Of a stretch of 64,000 nucleotides of DNA, positions 30,945 through 42,876 are shown one piece after another (the stretch's first letter is position 1; each line of letters opens with the position of its first letter). This DNA comes from Drechmeria coniospora (lineage: Eukaryota > Ascomycota > Sordariomycetes > Hypocreales > Ophiocordycipitaceae): positions 8,614,520 through 8,678,519 of the forward strand of contig NC_054389.1 in the NCBI RefSeq assembly GCF_001625195.1, in the 5' to 3' direction. Below the pieces are notes generated by a model. The model made no database searches and had not been told where the DNA came from. It saw only the letters and a program-made list of their open reading frames with translations. The position numbers were made by a program, and so were the translations under genes.

Positions 30945-33900
30945 ATGGCGAGCTCTGCGAACCAGCCTCCGGCCGAAGCGGAAGCCCGTGGGGCGCTCGG
31001 GTCCCCAGACGAGCAGAAGCCGGCGAAGGAGAAGAACAAGGTGGACGCGGGAGCCGACCAGGTCGAGCAGGAGCCGGCCCGGTCGAGCAGGAGCTCCGAC
31101 GATGGCTCGACCTCGGACGACGACGAAGACGGCGAGGCCGGAGGGCTTCTGCGCCGCCACGACACCTCGGCCATGATTGAGCAGAACGAAAGGTCCGAGA
31201 TTGTGCGCATCGCCACGGCCCTCTCCAGAAGACGATCCAGCGTGGCCGTCCCGCAGGTCGGTCCGAGCCCTCTGCCAGGCATCGCGGAGGACCCGGCCCT
31301 CAACCCTGAGAGCACCGAGTTCGACCTCTCCAAGTGGTTGCGCAACTTCGTCGAGCAGCTGCAGGAGGAGGGGTTCGTCGCGAGACGCACCGGCGTCACC
31401 TTCAAGGACCTCGACGTCTTCGGCTCCGGCTCGGCCCTCCAGCTGCAGCAGACCGTCAGCTCCGTCCTCATGGCCCCCGTGCGGCTCGGCGAGTTCTTCA
31501 GCTTCGGCAAGAAGGAGCCGAAGCAGATCTTGCACGCCTTCGAGGGCCTCGTCTTGAGCGGCGAGCTCCTCGTCGTTCTCGGCCGACCCGGCTCCGGCTG
31601 CAGCACCCTCCTCAAGACCCTCTGCGGCGAGACGCACGGCCTCAACCTCGGCGAGAAGTCGTACGTCAACTACAGCGGTGTCCCGCAGAAGAAGATGCAG
31701 AAGGAGTTCAAGGGAGAGATGGTCTACAACCAGGAGGTACGTGGGAGCGCGAACGAACCTTGATTCTCCCCTCCCCTTGCTTGCCATGCTCCCATTCATC
31801 CACCGATTCATCGTCCTCCACGGCTGGTCGGCAGCGGAGGCTAACCGGAGTCGAAATTCGCCCTCTCTAGGTCGAGAAGCACTTCCCGCACCTGACGACC
31901 GGCCAGACGCTCGAGTTTGCCGCTTCCGTCCGCACGCCCTCGCATCGAATCCAGGGCATGTCGCGTGCCGAGTTCTGCCGGTACGTCGCCAAGGTCGTCA
32001 TGGCCGTCTTTGGCCTCAGTCACACCTACAACACCAAGGTCGGAAACGACTTCATCCGCGGCGTCTCTGGCGGTGAGAGGAAGCGGGTCAGCATTGCCGA
32101 GATGGTGCTCGCCGGTAGCCCCTTCTCCTGCTGGGACAACTCGACGCGTGGCCTCGACTCCGCCACGGCCTTCAAGTTTGTCCGGGCCCTGCGCATGTCG
32201 AGCGACCTTGGCTCCCACACCAACATCGTCGCCATCTACCAGGCCAGCCAGTCCATCTACGACCTCTTCGACAAGGCCATCGTCCTCTACGAGGGCCGTC
32301 AGATCTACTTTGGCCCCGCCGACCAGGCGCGAGGCTACTTCGAGAGGCAGGGATGGCTCTGCCCTCCTCGGCAGACCACCGGCGACTTCCTCACCTCGGT
32401 CACGAACCCTCAGGAGCGGCAAGCCCGCGAGGGCATGGAAAGCCAGGTCCCGCGCACGCCCGAGGACTTTGAGCGATGCTGGCGCGCCTCTCCCGAGTGC
32501 CTCGCCCTGCGGAACGACATCGCCGCCTACGAGCAGGAGTTCTCGGCCGAGCAGCAGCACGAGAGCATCGTCAAGTTCAGGGAGCAGAAGAACTTCCGCC
32601 AGTCCAAGCGTGTGCGGCCCAAGTCGCCCTACATCATCAACACCTGGATGCAGCTGAAGCTGCTCACGAAGCGTGCCTACCAGCGCATCTGGAACAACAT
32701 CTCGGCTTCCATGACCCAGGCCGTCTCCCAGCTCGTCATGGCTCTTATCATCGGTTCCATCTTTTACGGCACGCCCGATGCCACCGTCGGCTTCTACGCC
32801 AAGGGCTCCACCCTCTTCATGGCCATTCTCCTCAACGCCCTCACCGCCATCGCCGAGATCAGCGGCCTCTACGAACAGCGACCCATCGTCGAGAAGCACG
32901 CCTCGTACGCCTTCTACCACCCGGCCTGGGAGGCGGCCGCCGGCATCCTCGCCGACATACCCATCAAGTTCGTCACCGCCACCGTCTTCAACATTGTCCT
33001 CTACTTCATGGCCGGCCTGCGCGAGGAAGCCGGCGCCTTCTTCCTCTACTTCCTCATAACGTACATGTCAATCTTCGTCATGAGCGCCATCTTCCGAACC
33101 CTCGCGGCCGCCACCCGGACCATCTCCCAAGCCATGGCCCTGGCCGGCGTCCTCGTCCTCGCTCTCGTCATATACACGGGCTTCGCCATCCGCGTGCCCG
33201 AAATGCACCCTTGGTTCTCGTGGATCCGATGGGTAAACCCCATCTTCTACGCCTTCGAGATCCTCGTCGCCAACGAGTTCCACAACCGCAACTTCACCTG
33301 TTCCGCCATCATCCCGCCGTACTCGCCGCCGCAGGGCGACTATTGGATCTGCAACGCCATCGGCGCCGTTGCCGGTGAGTACACGGTCAGCGGGGACGCC
33401 TTCATCGCCGAAAACTACGAGTATTACTGGTCCAACGTCTGGCGAAACCTTGGCATCCTCTGGGCATTCCTCATCGGCTTCATGGCCTTGTACTTTCTCG
33501 TCGCCGAACTCAACTCCTCGACCACGAGCACGGCCGAGGCCCTCGTCTTCCAGCGTGGCTCCGTCCCGCAGTATCTCCTCAAGGGGAACGGCAACGCCGG
33601 CCAGGAAGCCGGAGTCGCCGCGAAGGCGGATGCGGCCACGAAGCCCGACGGCGGCGGCGCCGACGTCAAGGCCCTCGAGCCTCAGAAGGATATCTTCACA
33701 TGGCGCAATGTCGTGTACGACATCGAGATCAAGGGCGAGCCTCGCAGGCTCCTCGACCACGTCTCCGGCTGGGTCAAGCCCGGGACGCTCACTGCCCTCA
33801 TGGGTGTCAGCGGTGCTGGCAAGACGACTCTTCTCGACGTACTCGCGCAGAGGACGACGATGGGGGTCATCACCGGCGACATGCTCGTCAACGGCAAGCC

Positions 33901-35879
33901 TCGCGACGCATCGTTCCAGCGAAAGACGGGCTACGTTCAGCAGCAAGGTATGTATTGCGCCCGCGCCCTTGTCCATGCCGCCGCACTGGCGACGAGGGCA
34001 TCGCTGACCGACGGGCAGATCTTCACCTGCAGACGGCCACCGTCCGAGAGAGCCTACGATTCAGCGCTATGCTCCGCCAACCCAAGTCGGTGACCAAGAA
34101 GGAAAAGTACGCATTCGTCGAGGAAGTCATCAAGATGCTCAACATGGAGGACTTCGCCAACGCCGTCGTCGGCGTCCCGGGCGAGGGTCTCAATGTCGAG
34201 CAGCGCAAACTTCTGACCATCGGTGTGGAGCTCGCCGCGAAGCCGAAGCTCCTTCTCTTCCTCGACGAGCCGACGAGCGGACTCGATTCCCAGAGCTCCT
34301 GGGCCATCTGCGCGTTCCTGCGCAAGCTGGCCGACGCCGGCCAGGCCATACTCTGCACAGTGCATCAGCCCAGCGCCATCCTCTTTCAGGAGTTCGACCG
34401 CTTGCTCTTCCTCGCCAGGGGCGGCAAGACGGTGTACTTTGGCGAAATTGGCGAGAACTCGCGGACGCTGCTGGACTACTTTGCCTCCAACGGCGCCCGC
34501 CGTTGCGGTGACGAGGAGAACCCCGCCGAGTACATGCTCGAAGTTGTCAACAACGGAACGAACAGCCACGGCGTGGCGTGGAACAAGGTCTGGGACGGCA
34601 CTGCGGAGGCGCAGTCCGTACAAACCGAGCTGGACAGGATTCACGGCGAAAAGCAGCAAGCCATCGACGACAGTGGCCAGACCAAGGACGCTCGAGAGCA
34701 GTCCGAGTTTGCCATGCCTCTGTGGACTCAGCTGGGTATCGTCACCCAGCGAGTGTTTCAGCAATACTGGCGAATGCCCAGCTACATATTCGCCAAGTTC
34801 TTTCTCGGCACCTTTGCCGGTCTTTTCGTCGGTTTCACCTTTTTCGACGCCGATGATACCGAAGCCGGCACGCAGAACGTCGTCTTCTCCGTCTTCATGC
34901 TCACCACCATTTTCTCCACCCTCGTACAGCAGGTAAGCATTCGAAGATGGTTGTGGGAGCGAAAGAGACCCTGCCTACCCCCACGCCCCGTTGCGAGAAT
35001 GCAGCTGACGGATGGATGGATGGACAGATTCAACCCCAGTTCATCACGCAGCGGTCACTGTACGAGGTTCGCGAGAAGCCCAGCAAGGCATATTCCTGGA
35101 AGGCATTCCTCTGCGCCAACATCATCGTCGAGATCCCGTTCCAGATCGTCACCGCCGTTCTCATCTTCGCCTGTTTTTACTACCCCGTCGTCGGGGTCCA
35201 GTCTTCGGATCGGCAGGGGCTCGTCCTCGCCTTCGTCATCCAACTGCTCCTCTACAGCTCCGTGTTTGCCCATTTCACTATCGTCGTCATGCCGGACGCA
35301 CGTACGGCGGCCAGCGTTGTGACCGTGCTGACGCTCATGTCCATCATCTTCAGCGGCGTTCTCCAGACGGCCGAGGCGCTGCCAGGATTCTGGATATTCA
35401 TGTATCGCGTCAGCCCCTTCACCTACTGGATCGGCGGCATCGTCGCGACGGAACTGCACGGGCGACCCATCACCTGCTCCTCCACGGAAACGTCGGTTTT
35501 CAACCCTCCGCCGGGCATGAGCTGCGCAGAGTACCTCGCGCCGTTGGCGGGAACGGGGCCGGGCGTGCTTCAAAACCCCAACGCGACCGAGGCGTGCGCC
35601 TTCTGCCCCGTCACGACGGCCGACGAGCTTCTGGCGCCGTCGGGCATCTACTGGTCGGAAAGATTCAGAAACTTTGGAATCTTTTGGGTGTACATCGTCT
35701 TTGACGTTTGCGCCGCCGTTTTCCTTTATTACTTTTTCAGGGTTCGGCAGCCGAAGAAGTCGCGTTTCTCTTGGCTCACCATGCCTTGGTCCAAGAAGAA
35801 GAAGGCGAAGAAGGCTGTCGCCGCCGAAGAGCAGGCTGACGCCGCGGAGAATAAGGCGGAGGGACGGACGGACTCATAA
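30945..35879 (+). CDS. PDR-type (ABCG) multidrug ABC transporter, CDR1-like, 1544 aa
   Basis: Exons 30945-31736, 31871-33947, 34019-34932 and 35028-35879 join in phase. The order is NBD-TMD-NBD-TMD, as in fungal pleiotropic drug resistance pumps. NBD1 has the typical altered Walker [10 protein letters not shown] (Cys for Lys, about residue 213), a normal signature [13 protein letters not shown] and a Walker B with Asn ([11 protein letters not shown]). NBD2 has the intact Walker [10 protein letters not shown] (about residue 909), an altered signature [11 protein letters not shown] and Walker [15 protein letters not shown]. The usual six-helix blocks follow each NBD, plus the large C-terminal extracellular loop with several Cys. 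It should pump hydrophobic drugs or metabolites out of the plasma membrane. The long acidic N-terminus before residue 100 is disordered. The Zn2Cys6 regulator lies two genes away. Confidence 0.95.
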
Positions 35880-36174
35880 ACCTGAAGCCCATGTTTATAA
35901 TTTCACTTCTGCTGGTAGGAAAGACAAATATAATACAATAAGAATACAGCATCCGCATGACTGCCGGTCCATGTCTCTCTGCCACACTTGTGCCTGCCAT
36001 GTTGGTTGTTGGCCTAGCATGTTGTTCTAGCAGAATAAGTAAACAAGGCTGTGTTCGATCAATAGCTACGACCGTTCCAACTATAGAGACACCTCTCAGT
36101 GCCGCACTCATTGTGCTCCCCTACCTGTGTCCAAAAGAGTTTCCTGACTGTCTCGAACCTGGCACGGTCCGTTC

Positions 36175-37438
36175 TTACGCCTTTCGCGGCGCGGTTTTGG
36201 CGTCATCGGCCTGCAGCACAAGCTCCTCCCTCTCCCACATCAGCTCGACGGCAGCTCCTACGGGACCGGCCAAAAGTACGAGCGACATGACTTTCAGGGC
36301 GAGGCAGGTTTTCTCGGCGGGTCCGTACACGGCACGATGGGCCGACTTGAAGAGACTGACGGTCCAAACCAAGACGGCGGTGGATCCAATCAAATAATCC
36401 CAAGCCAGGAAGGCTTGCACACCCTCTCCCACTGTCTCGACCTGGACGACGGGGTTGGACCAGGGCCAGGGGGCGGCGGCAAAGACGTTGAGAGGGTGGA
36501 GGGGTTCGAGGAATTGCAGGTCAAACATGGTGGGCGCCACCACCGTCGCGGCGGATATGACGATGCTGACGAGGTGGGGAACGGCGGCGATGGCAAAGGC
36601 AAAGGCGTAGACGAACCGGAGAGAGCTACGGCTGGCGCGTGCGTCGGCGGGAGACTGATCGTTGACGGGTGCCGAAGGAGAAGCGACGTGGACGACGAAG
36701 AGAATGCTGGCGACGTAGACGGGCCATGGCTGCCAGAGGGCGATGAAGATTTGCTTCAGGTCCGACGTGAAGATTTCCGATTCGGGGGCAAGCATCAGAC
36801 CGGAAGGGAGGAGCATACCGGCGGCAAAGGCAAGAGGCATTGCCCGCAGGACAGAGTGCGGAATGGCGAGGTTCTCGGCCGTGGGCTTGCGGGCAGTGAC
36901 GGACACGTAGAGCTGGATCACGCAGTACAGCGGCGTCGCAAAGGCAAAGGTGAAGAGTTGGGCGGCGATGCCGAAGATGGAGGCGCTGCGATGCCATGAC
37001 GTTAACCCAAAATCGCGTCACCGATGACTACAGATGGAATGGAACAGGCACTCGTCCGAGGGTTCGGGCAAGGATGGGAGGAAGAAGGGGATTCGCTCAC
37101 AAGGCAGCAAGAGAGGCTGCGTTGCCACGTCTCCATGACTCCAAGGTGACGAGGATCCAGGCGGAGCAGTAGGTGCCGGAGAAAGCAAGGCAATGAAGCA
37201 GCAGCCCCGGTCGGCTCCCGTCGGTGACGGGCCAGAAAAAGGTGGTCAGGAGCGTGAGAAGCTGGTCGACGGGGGCAACGGTGGTGTAGACGGTGCGAAG
37301 GGGATCGCGGGTGCCTGGGAGGGTGCCGGATGCGATGGACTCGTCGGCGAGGTCCTGGAGGCCATTGACGGCGGCCTGGTAGTAGATGGCATAGAAGACG
37401 AAAGCGCTGAGGAGCGGGAGGATGAGTTTGGCAGCCAT
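36175..37438 (-). CDS. Polytopic membrane protein of unknown function, 382 aa
   Basis: Exon 1 (37101-37438) begins MAAKLILPLLSAFVFYAIYY and ends LAAF; the intron (36986-37100) has a GTGAGC donor and a CGCAG acceptor; exon 2 (36175-36985) resumes ASIFGIAAQLFTFAFATPL. Seven to nine hydrophobic segments are visible, for example PGLLLHCLAFSGTYCSAWIL, LRAMPLAFAAGMLLPSGLML, FVYAFAFAIAAVPHLVSIVI and LKVMSLVLLAGPVGAAVELM. IFIALWQPWPVY and DPLRTVYTTVAPVDQLLTLL are motifs I remember from fungal integral membrane proteins of this size, some encoded in secondary-metabolite clusters, but I cannot name a reaction. It converges on the ABC transporter, 295 bp apart. A 10-bp tandem repeat lies just upstream of the start. 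Confidence 0.75.
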
Positions 37439-37530
37439 CGGGGGCAACGGCAAGAATGATGCAACGACCGATGCAACGGGTACGCACGTCGGCACGAATG
37501 AGGTGGAAGAGGGCGAAGGTGGTGGGTTTG

Positions 37531-37580
37531 TGGTGGTGCAAAGTGGTGCAAGGTGATGCAAGGTGGTGCAAGGTGGTGCA
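37531..37580. repeat. 10-bp tandem repeat AGGTGGTGCA upstream of the membrane-protein gene
   Basis: Five contiguous 10-bp units (consensus AGGTGGTGCA, each with at most two changes) lie 93-142 bp upstream of the start codon at 37438, in the promoter or 5' leader. Confidence 0.85.
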
Positions 37581-38212
37581 GGGAGGAAGGGTGTCGGTGT
37601 GACGTCAGCACATGTAAAGTGAAAATCACCAGGTGTTTGACGCAGTGCAGCGGTGCTTGGATGGCGCGAGAGCCACTGCTGGAGCCCGCTGGGCATCACC
37701 TGAATGCCCTGTTGTAATGCCCTGTTGTTTATTTACCAGCTAGACGCTGTCGGTCTAGCACGGGCACGTGCTGGCGAGCCAGACCAGGGCGAGCCAGACC
37801 AGCGCCAGCCATGGCCGGGTTCGGCCAGACGTTGGTCCGCCAAAGCGGTGGTTGCGTGTGGCGAGGCATTCAAGCGGACCATCTGTTCCGTTCCATTCGA
37901 ACCGACCTTGTCCTTCCGTAATTCGTTGGCATATTAGACCAGCAAAAGGGGAGGGAATGTCTCTCGAGCCGTGGGCCGTCCATGGCACGGAAGTTACATG
38001 TACAGACGATGAAGGAAAGCATGAAAAGGCGAGGGAAAGGGACAAGAATGAACAAGCAACAAAATTTCGATTCGCAGCATGGGTATCATTGTAACAGCAA
38101 GCGTCGAGCTTTTCTCCTCTTCCCGGGACGCATGTCGCACATGTTCCGCAGCGTGCATGGCCCACCCCCTCCCTTCGTACGTCGTTCGCTCCCTCCCCTT
38201 CACCGGGGGGTT

Positions 38213-40226
38213 CTAGATGATAAAGGCGTACCCCTTGTCGAAGCACTCATCCCACGTGCTTCGGCCCGACTTCCAAAAGCGAGAGAGCACTTCCCTCGCG
38301 AGCATGGTCGTCGCGCCGGCCTCGCGGCACAGGTCGGTGAGGCCGGCGCGCACCATGTCCCGCTCGGCCTCGGTGCCCTTGGCGGCTTCGAAGCCGGCGA
38401 CGATGGCCGGCCAGACGACGCAGTACTTGGTGTTGTCGGCGGCGAAACCCTTCTCGACGAGGTCGAAGAGGCGAGCGCGGTGATGGGATCGGATGGAATC
38501 GCCCGCCTTGGCCGGGCTGCCGGGCGGCGACGGCGTCGCGTCGTCCTCGACGCAGGCCGAGAGCGGCAGCGGGTTGTTCAAGGCGCTGTCGGCGAAGAGG
38601 ATGGTGGCCGAGTGGAAGGCGCGGGCGATGAGCAGCCAGGTCGACAGGGGCGCCGTTTCGCTTTGAAAGTCGGCCCAGCAATCGGGCGAGAAGCTGAGGA
38701 TGCTTCGCAGCCGTTCGCGAATGGCAGAGGTCGCGCCGCCGGTCGTCGGATCGAGCAGGCTCACCGACAGTTCCTGCCTCAGGCCGTTGACGCGAATGAT
38801 TTCGAGAAAGAGTTCCGACGGGCACGGGAGGTGCGGATACATGGCGGTGTAGTAGAGGTTCGCGATCGAGTCCATCGTTTCCATGTGGCTCGACGCCGTC
38901 GGTTGGTCGTACGAAGGGCTCGTCGTGTTGGCCATGACGCTCATGCTGCGGCCGTCAGCCGGGGAGGGAACGCGGGGATGGCCCCTGATTCATTCAGGGG
39001 GGGCAGGAGGGGGCGCGGCCTACATGACAAAGGTGAGCATGCTCGGTCGCAGCATGTCGCCTTCCTCGGGATCGTTGATGAGCCTGTCCATGCCGCCACG
39101 GAGTCTCACGAGGGTGGAGAAGCCGATGCTGTGCGAACGCCACTGCGGCGAGGAGGATTGAAAAAGCTGGCATGCGTCAGCGTCGGCGTCGGCGTCGGCG
39201 AAGCACACGGGTCGGACAGGGTTCACGGCCAAGCACCTACGTCGGCGGCGAGAAGGACGAAGACGCTGACGATGGTGAGGGCCGTCGTCTGCGAGCCCTC
39301 GCGGGCGAGCTCGTCGTTGAGCATCTGTATGGCGGTGCCGAGATGGTTATGGAGCCGCCACCAGAGCTTGCCGGCGGGCCCCGTGATGGGGCCCGGCAGG
39401 GGGTCGGAGATGGCACCGGTGGCCGGGAGCATGCCGGCGGGCCGTCCGTCGATGCGGTGCTCGGGCGGGAGCTGGAGTATGCGGTGGCCGAGGGCCATGG
39501 AGATGAGGGCGTGGCGCATCGAAGGCGGCGCGAGGTCGATGCCGCAGATGGGGCCGATGAAGGGGCTCGGCGCGAGTTGGTTGGCAAGCAGGGAGGGGTA
39601 CACCTGGGCGTTGTCTGATGCATCTTCAGCACTACCCTTTGACACGACGGACGGGCGCCCGGCGTCGTCGGGGACCTACAGTACACGGCGGCTTCGGCGA
39701 TGTCGGAGAGGTCGTCTCGCAGGAATCGAGGAACGCCGCCGCCGGCCTGGCATCGGCGGCGAGCGACGTTGTCGTGGTGTTCCCGCCGGACGACTACGGC
39801 GAGCGTGTTGCACTCGACCTCGTCGACGTCGGCATCGGCCGGCGCCATGATCGGCACGATCCGGCCGTTCCCTCGATGACCGGCACTCGGGAAGGACGCT
39901 CTCATCGGCGTCGGGCTCTTCGACTCCGATTTGAGGCGGATGGCAGGTGCCGACTTGGGCGGCGGCGCCTTGTTGTCGGTCCGCGGTCGTCTGGGCCGCG
40001 CGGACACCTTGCCGGGAGCGAGCCAGGTCAGGGGCTTCTGGTCGCCGTAGCCGGGGCAGACGATGCCGGCGTCGCGGCAGCGGTGGCAGACCGGTCGAGA
40101 GCTGTCACAGACCCATCGGCGGCGCAGGCACTCCCAGCACGGCGGCGGTCGGTCCTTTTTCGCCAGGGGGGCCGCGACCGGCCCGCTGGACGGCTGGGCC
40201 GGGCTCAGCGCGATGGAGGAGGGCAT
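38213..40226 (-). CDS. Zn(II)2Cys6 fungal transcription factor, 598 aa
   Basis: Exons 39680-40226, 39241-39614, 39024-39166 and 38213-38945 join in phase. The binuclear cluster is Cys30, Cys33, Cys40, Cys47, Cys50 and Cys57 (CWECLRRRWVCDSSRPVCHR, then CRDAGIVC). A basic linker follows (SARPRRPRTDNK). The splice between exons 1 and 2 restores VYYNAQVYPSLLANQ, the start of the fungal-specific Fungal_trans_2 / DUF3468 domain, and exon 4 opens with FVIMSVMANTTSPSYD, also typical. The protein should bind CGG-type half-sites in the nucleus. Its targets are unknown; candidates by position are the membrane protein and ABC transporter on one side and the choline genes on the other. A longer translation of exon 1 past its donor runs into intron sequence and is wrong. 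Confidence 0.88.
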
Positions 40227-40956
40227 CGTCGTCTCGGCAGGTCGCCCGAGGTAGGTGCGCGTCGATCGGAGGTGCGGCTACGGACCGGGACAGGGACCGG
40301 GACCGGAATTGGGATCGGGATCGGGATCGGCGTCGTGTCGTGGGAGCGGACGGCGGGATGTCGAGTCGTGATGCTCCGTGACCGGAACGACGAGGGGGAC
40401 GTAGGGCAAGTCACGGTGAGCGGGAAGCGCGCGGAGGGGGCACTCGGGAGGAGGCGCGAGCCCGGTATGAAATGGATTATCCTGTCTCTCGGACGCATCC
40501 CCACCAAGCCGCCGGGAGTGGGAAGCTGGGAACTGAGATCTGGGACCGACGGAACCGACGCTGATGAGTCAACGGAGCCGAGCGAGCGCCGTCGGTGCAT
40601 AGGTGCGTGTTATACTTGTCGTCGTCCGATGGTGGACGTGGGGACGCCACAGCTGGCGAGGTCGATGGTTCCGGCCGGTTGAGCTAGCGTCGATTGGCTG
40701 ACGAGGTTGAAGGAGAGAGGGCACGAGAGGCGCCCTCCGTCCCTTTGGTCGTCGCTAGCATGACGATGAAGCTTGACCTTGGCTAGACTTTGGCTGCGGC
40801 GGCATGCAACGATCTAAGTACGATGACGATTACGAGTACGAGCGATACGGAGCAGGAGCGAGTGGGAGGGTTCCTGCTAGTGCCTGGGCACGGGTGCTGA
40901 CTAGGTCGTTTGGCAGGCGCGCGCTGCTGGCAGGTACCGCCGTCAGCACGACTACC

Positions 40957-41150
40957 GCTTCCACCACCATTACTACGGAGTACTTCCACCACCATAACAT
41001 GACCACTTCCACCACCATTACCACTTCCACCACCAGTACCACTTCCACCACCACCAAGTACACCACCACTTCAACCACCACCACCACTACCACCACCACC
41101 GCCGCCGCCGCCTCCTCCTCCACCATCACCTCCACCACCTCCCACTCCGT
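40957..41150. repeat. ACC-rich trinucleotide repeat with AC-TTCCACCACCA units
   Basis: Repeated CTTCCACCACC words lead into a purer (ACC)n tract, then GCC and TCC triplets. Being trinucleotide-based, it leaves frames open on both strands (poly-Thr forward, poly-Val/Gly reverse). Confidence 0.85.
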
Positions 41151-41953
41151 GCCATCCGCTCTCCGAGCCACTGGTATCACTACAGGTGGATCTCCCCGTC
41201 GGTCGCTGCACCAGCTCGACGGGACGAACCAGGGCTCCCTCGGTGGAGCTGGACGGCTCCGTTTGCCCGGAAATGCCTACCAATTGTGGGACGCGGCCGC
41301 CCCCCCCTCAGGGGCACCCGCTGAAGCGTCCCTTGTCCGTGGGGGCCAAGGGGGTTTCACCCTCGCTACCGAGCACCGCGGGCAGGGCTCTGCTGGCGCT
41401 CCAGGCAGCACCGACACCACCCTTCCGGACCGCCGCCGACCATGGCCCTGGGCAGCCACGTTTTGCGCCTCGGGCAGCACGCTGACTTGTCAATCACGGC
41501 GCACTGGCTCGTCGCGGTACTTGCGGCGCCGGCACCGATATGCAGTAATACTCCTCTTCCCTGCACGCCTGTCTGCTGGTGCAGCGGCGCAGAGGGCAGG
41601 GAAAATAAGCTTCCGTGCTGGTTGGACTCGAACCGGCCATGCAGCAGCTCCCCTTCGGACCATGCTGGCGCCTCCGTTTCCTCGCCGGCTTGGAGGACGC
41701 CTGCCGACAGGTTCTCGCGCAGAGTCGGGTCGGATAGACTTCTTGGCTGAGCCCCTCTCGGCACCCCGGGCGCTGGCTGTGTGCTGCAGTGGCCGTGACA
41801 AACCCAGGGTGCCGGTACGAAGCGTCAGCCCGCAGTACATGGCCGTGCGTACCTGATGCTATTAGCAGGTAGCATGTCTTCATTCCTACCAGGTACTTCC
41901 CGGCGTTTCGGTTCACATGAAAGACTCGCTATGTCTCATCTTCCTGCAACGCC

Positions 41954-41989
41954 AAAAGGCGACTAGGTTCCTGCTATCGGTCGCCTTTT
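41954..41989. other. 10-bp perfect inverted repeat followed by a T-run
   Basis: AAAAGGCGAC is followed after 16 nt by its exact complement GTCGCCTTTT, and then by more T. On the plus strand this resembles a terminator hairpin or the end of a small structured RNA, but no adjacent RNA gene could be recognised. Confidence 0.6.
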
Positions 41990-42150
41990 TTTCCTTCCGC
42001 AAAGGGACTGTTGCTTCCTTTTGGCATGTCACCGTTTGATAGATCCCATCATTCGGCCCATGCGGATATTCTCGGCGTCGAGGATCCGTCGTTCCGCTCG
42101 ATGCCCTCCCACGGCGGCGGCGGCGGGCGTGCTGGGGGCGCGCGGTGCTC

Positions 42151-42288
42151 TCGTGCAGTGCTGTCGTGCAGTGCTGTCGCGCAGCACTGTCGTTCGGTGC
42201 ATTCCGTCTGTCGTGCGGTGCTGTCATGCGGTGCTACTGCGCTGCAGTGTGCTGTAGTGCTGTGCTGTCGTGCTGTGCTGTGACATCA
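42151..42288. repeat. 13-bp GC-rich tandem repeat (TCGTGCAGTGCTG)
   Basis: Seven to ten diverged units of TCGTGCRGTGCTG run head to tail, then shorten to GTGCTGTGCTG words. The motif is close to the reverse complement of the repeat near 1.75 kb. Confidence 0.8.
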
Positions 42289-42876
42289 CGATTTGCCCCA
42301 TCGACACCCCGTGGCACAAATATCTCATCTGCTCGACCAATCAGTACCACCACGGTCATCATATTCCAATATTTATGGCACCACTGCCAGCCGCTCACGT
42401 GCTGCTGCCTACCGTTTTCGAGCAGAGAAAGTGAGCAGCCGTACGCTTCGAGCAAGGCAAATGTGCCGCGTCCTCCATGGGCGTGGAGCGTCTGGCCATC
42501 GTTGCTCGTGGCATCCATGCCGAGCGAGCGGGGGGGCAGTGATGGAACAGCCGCCCCGACGGCCGGAAAGCAACCTTCACGAAAGCGTCACCGCCAACCA
42601 AATACGGGGCCTGTGAGCCAACACGCCTCGTTGTCCCTGCCTCGGTCCGCATCAGCACCTGCGAGTAATAACCAAGTAACTGTACTGTACACTGTCGATG
42701 ACAGTCGCTCCGCTTGACACGTGATAAATCTCGCACCAGTTCGAGCCCTTCCCTCGCCCGTCCTTCCCTGTCGCCCAGCTCGTCGATGCCACGCAATCCC
42801 TTCATCCTACCGAGTCCTTTCATGCCTGGTCCCGACAGCCAGCACGCGTTCCCATGCCGCCGCCGCCGCCCCCCCC

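Larger units (their letters stand above)
40227..42876. other. Intergenic space with low-complexity repeats and a hairpin
   Basis: No domain-bearing gene was found. The space holds an ACC/ACT trinucleotide region (about 41.0-41.15 kb), a 10-bp-stem hairpin with a T-run near 41.97 kb, and a 13-bp GC-rich repeat near 42.2 kb. A 350-residue Thr-rich open frame crosses the trinucleotide repeat and is judged artefactual. Confidence 0.5.

Noticed and set aside
41624..41634. Perfect Pol III B-box-like word GGTTCGAGTCC on the minus strand, suggesting a tRNA
   Set aside because: The T-stem does not pair, no matching acceptor strand or A box is found at the right distance, and no cloverleaf can be drawn.
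40804..41856. 350-residue Thr-rich open frame
   Set aside because: It is driven by the ACC trinucleotide repeat; the sequence outside the repeat has no signal peptide, domain or conserved pattern.
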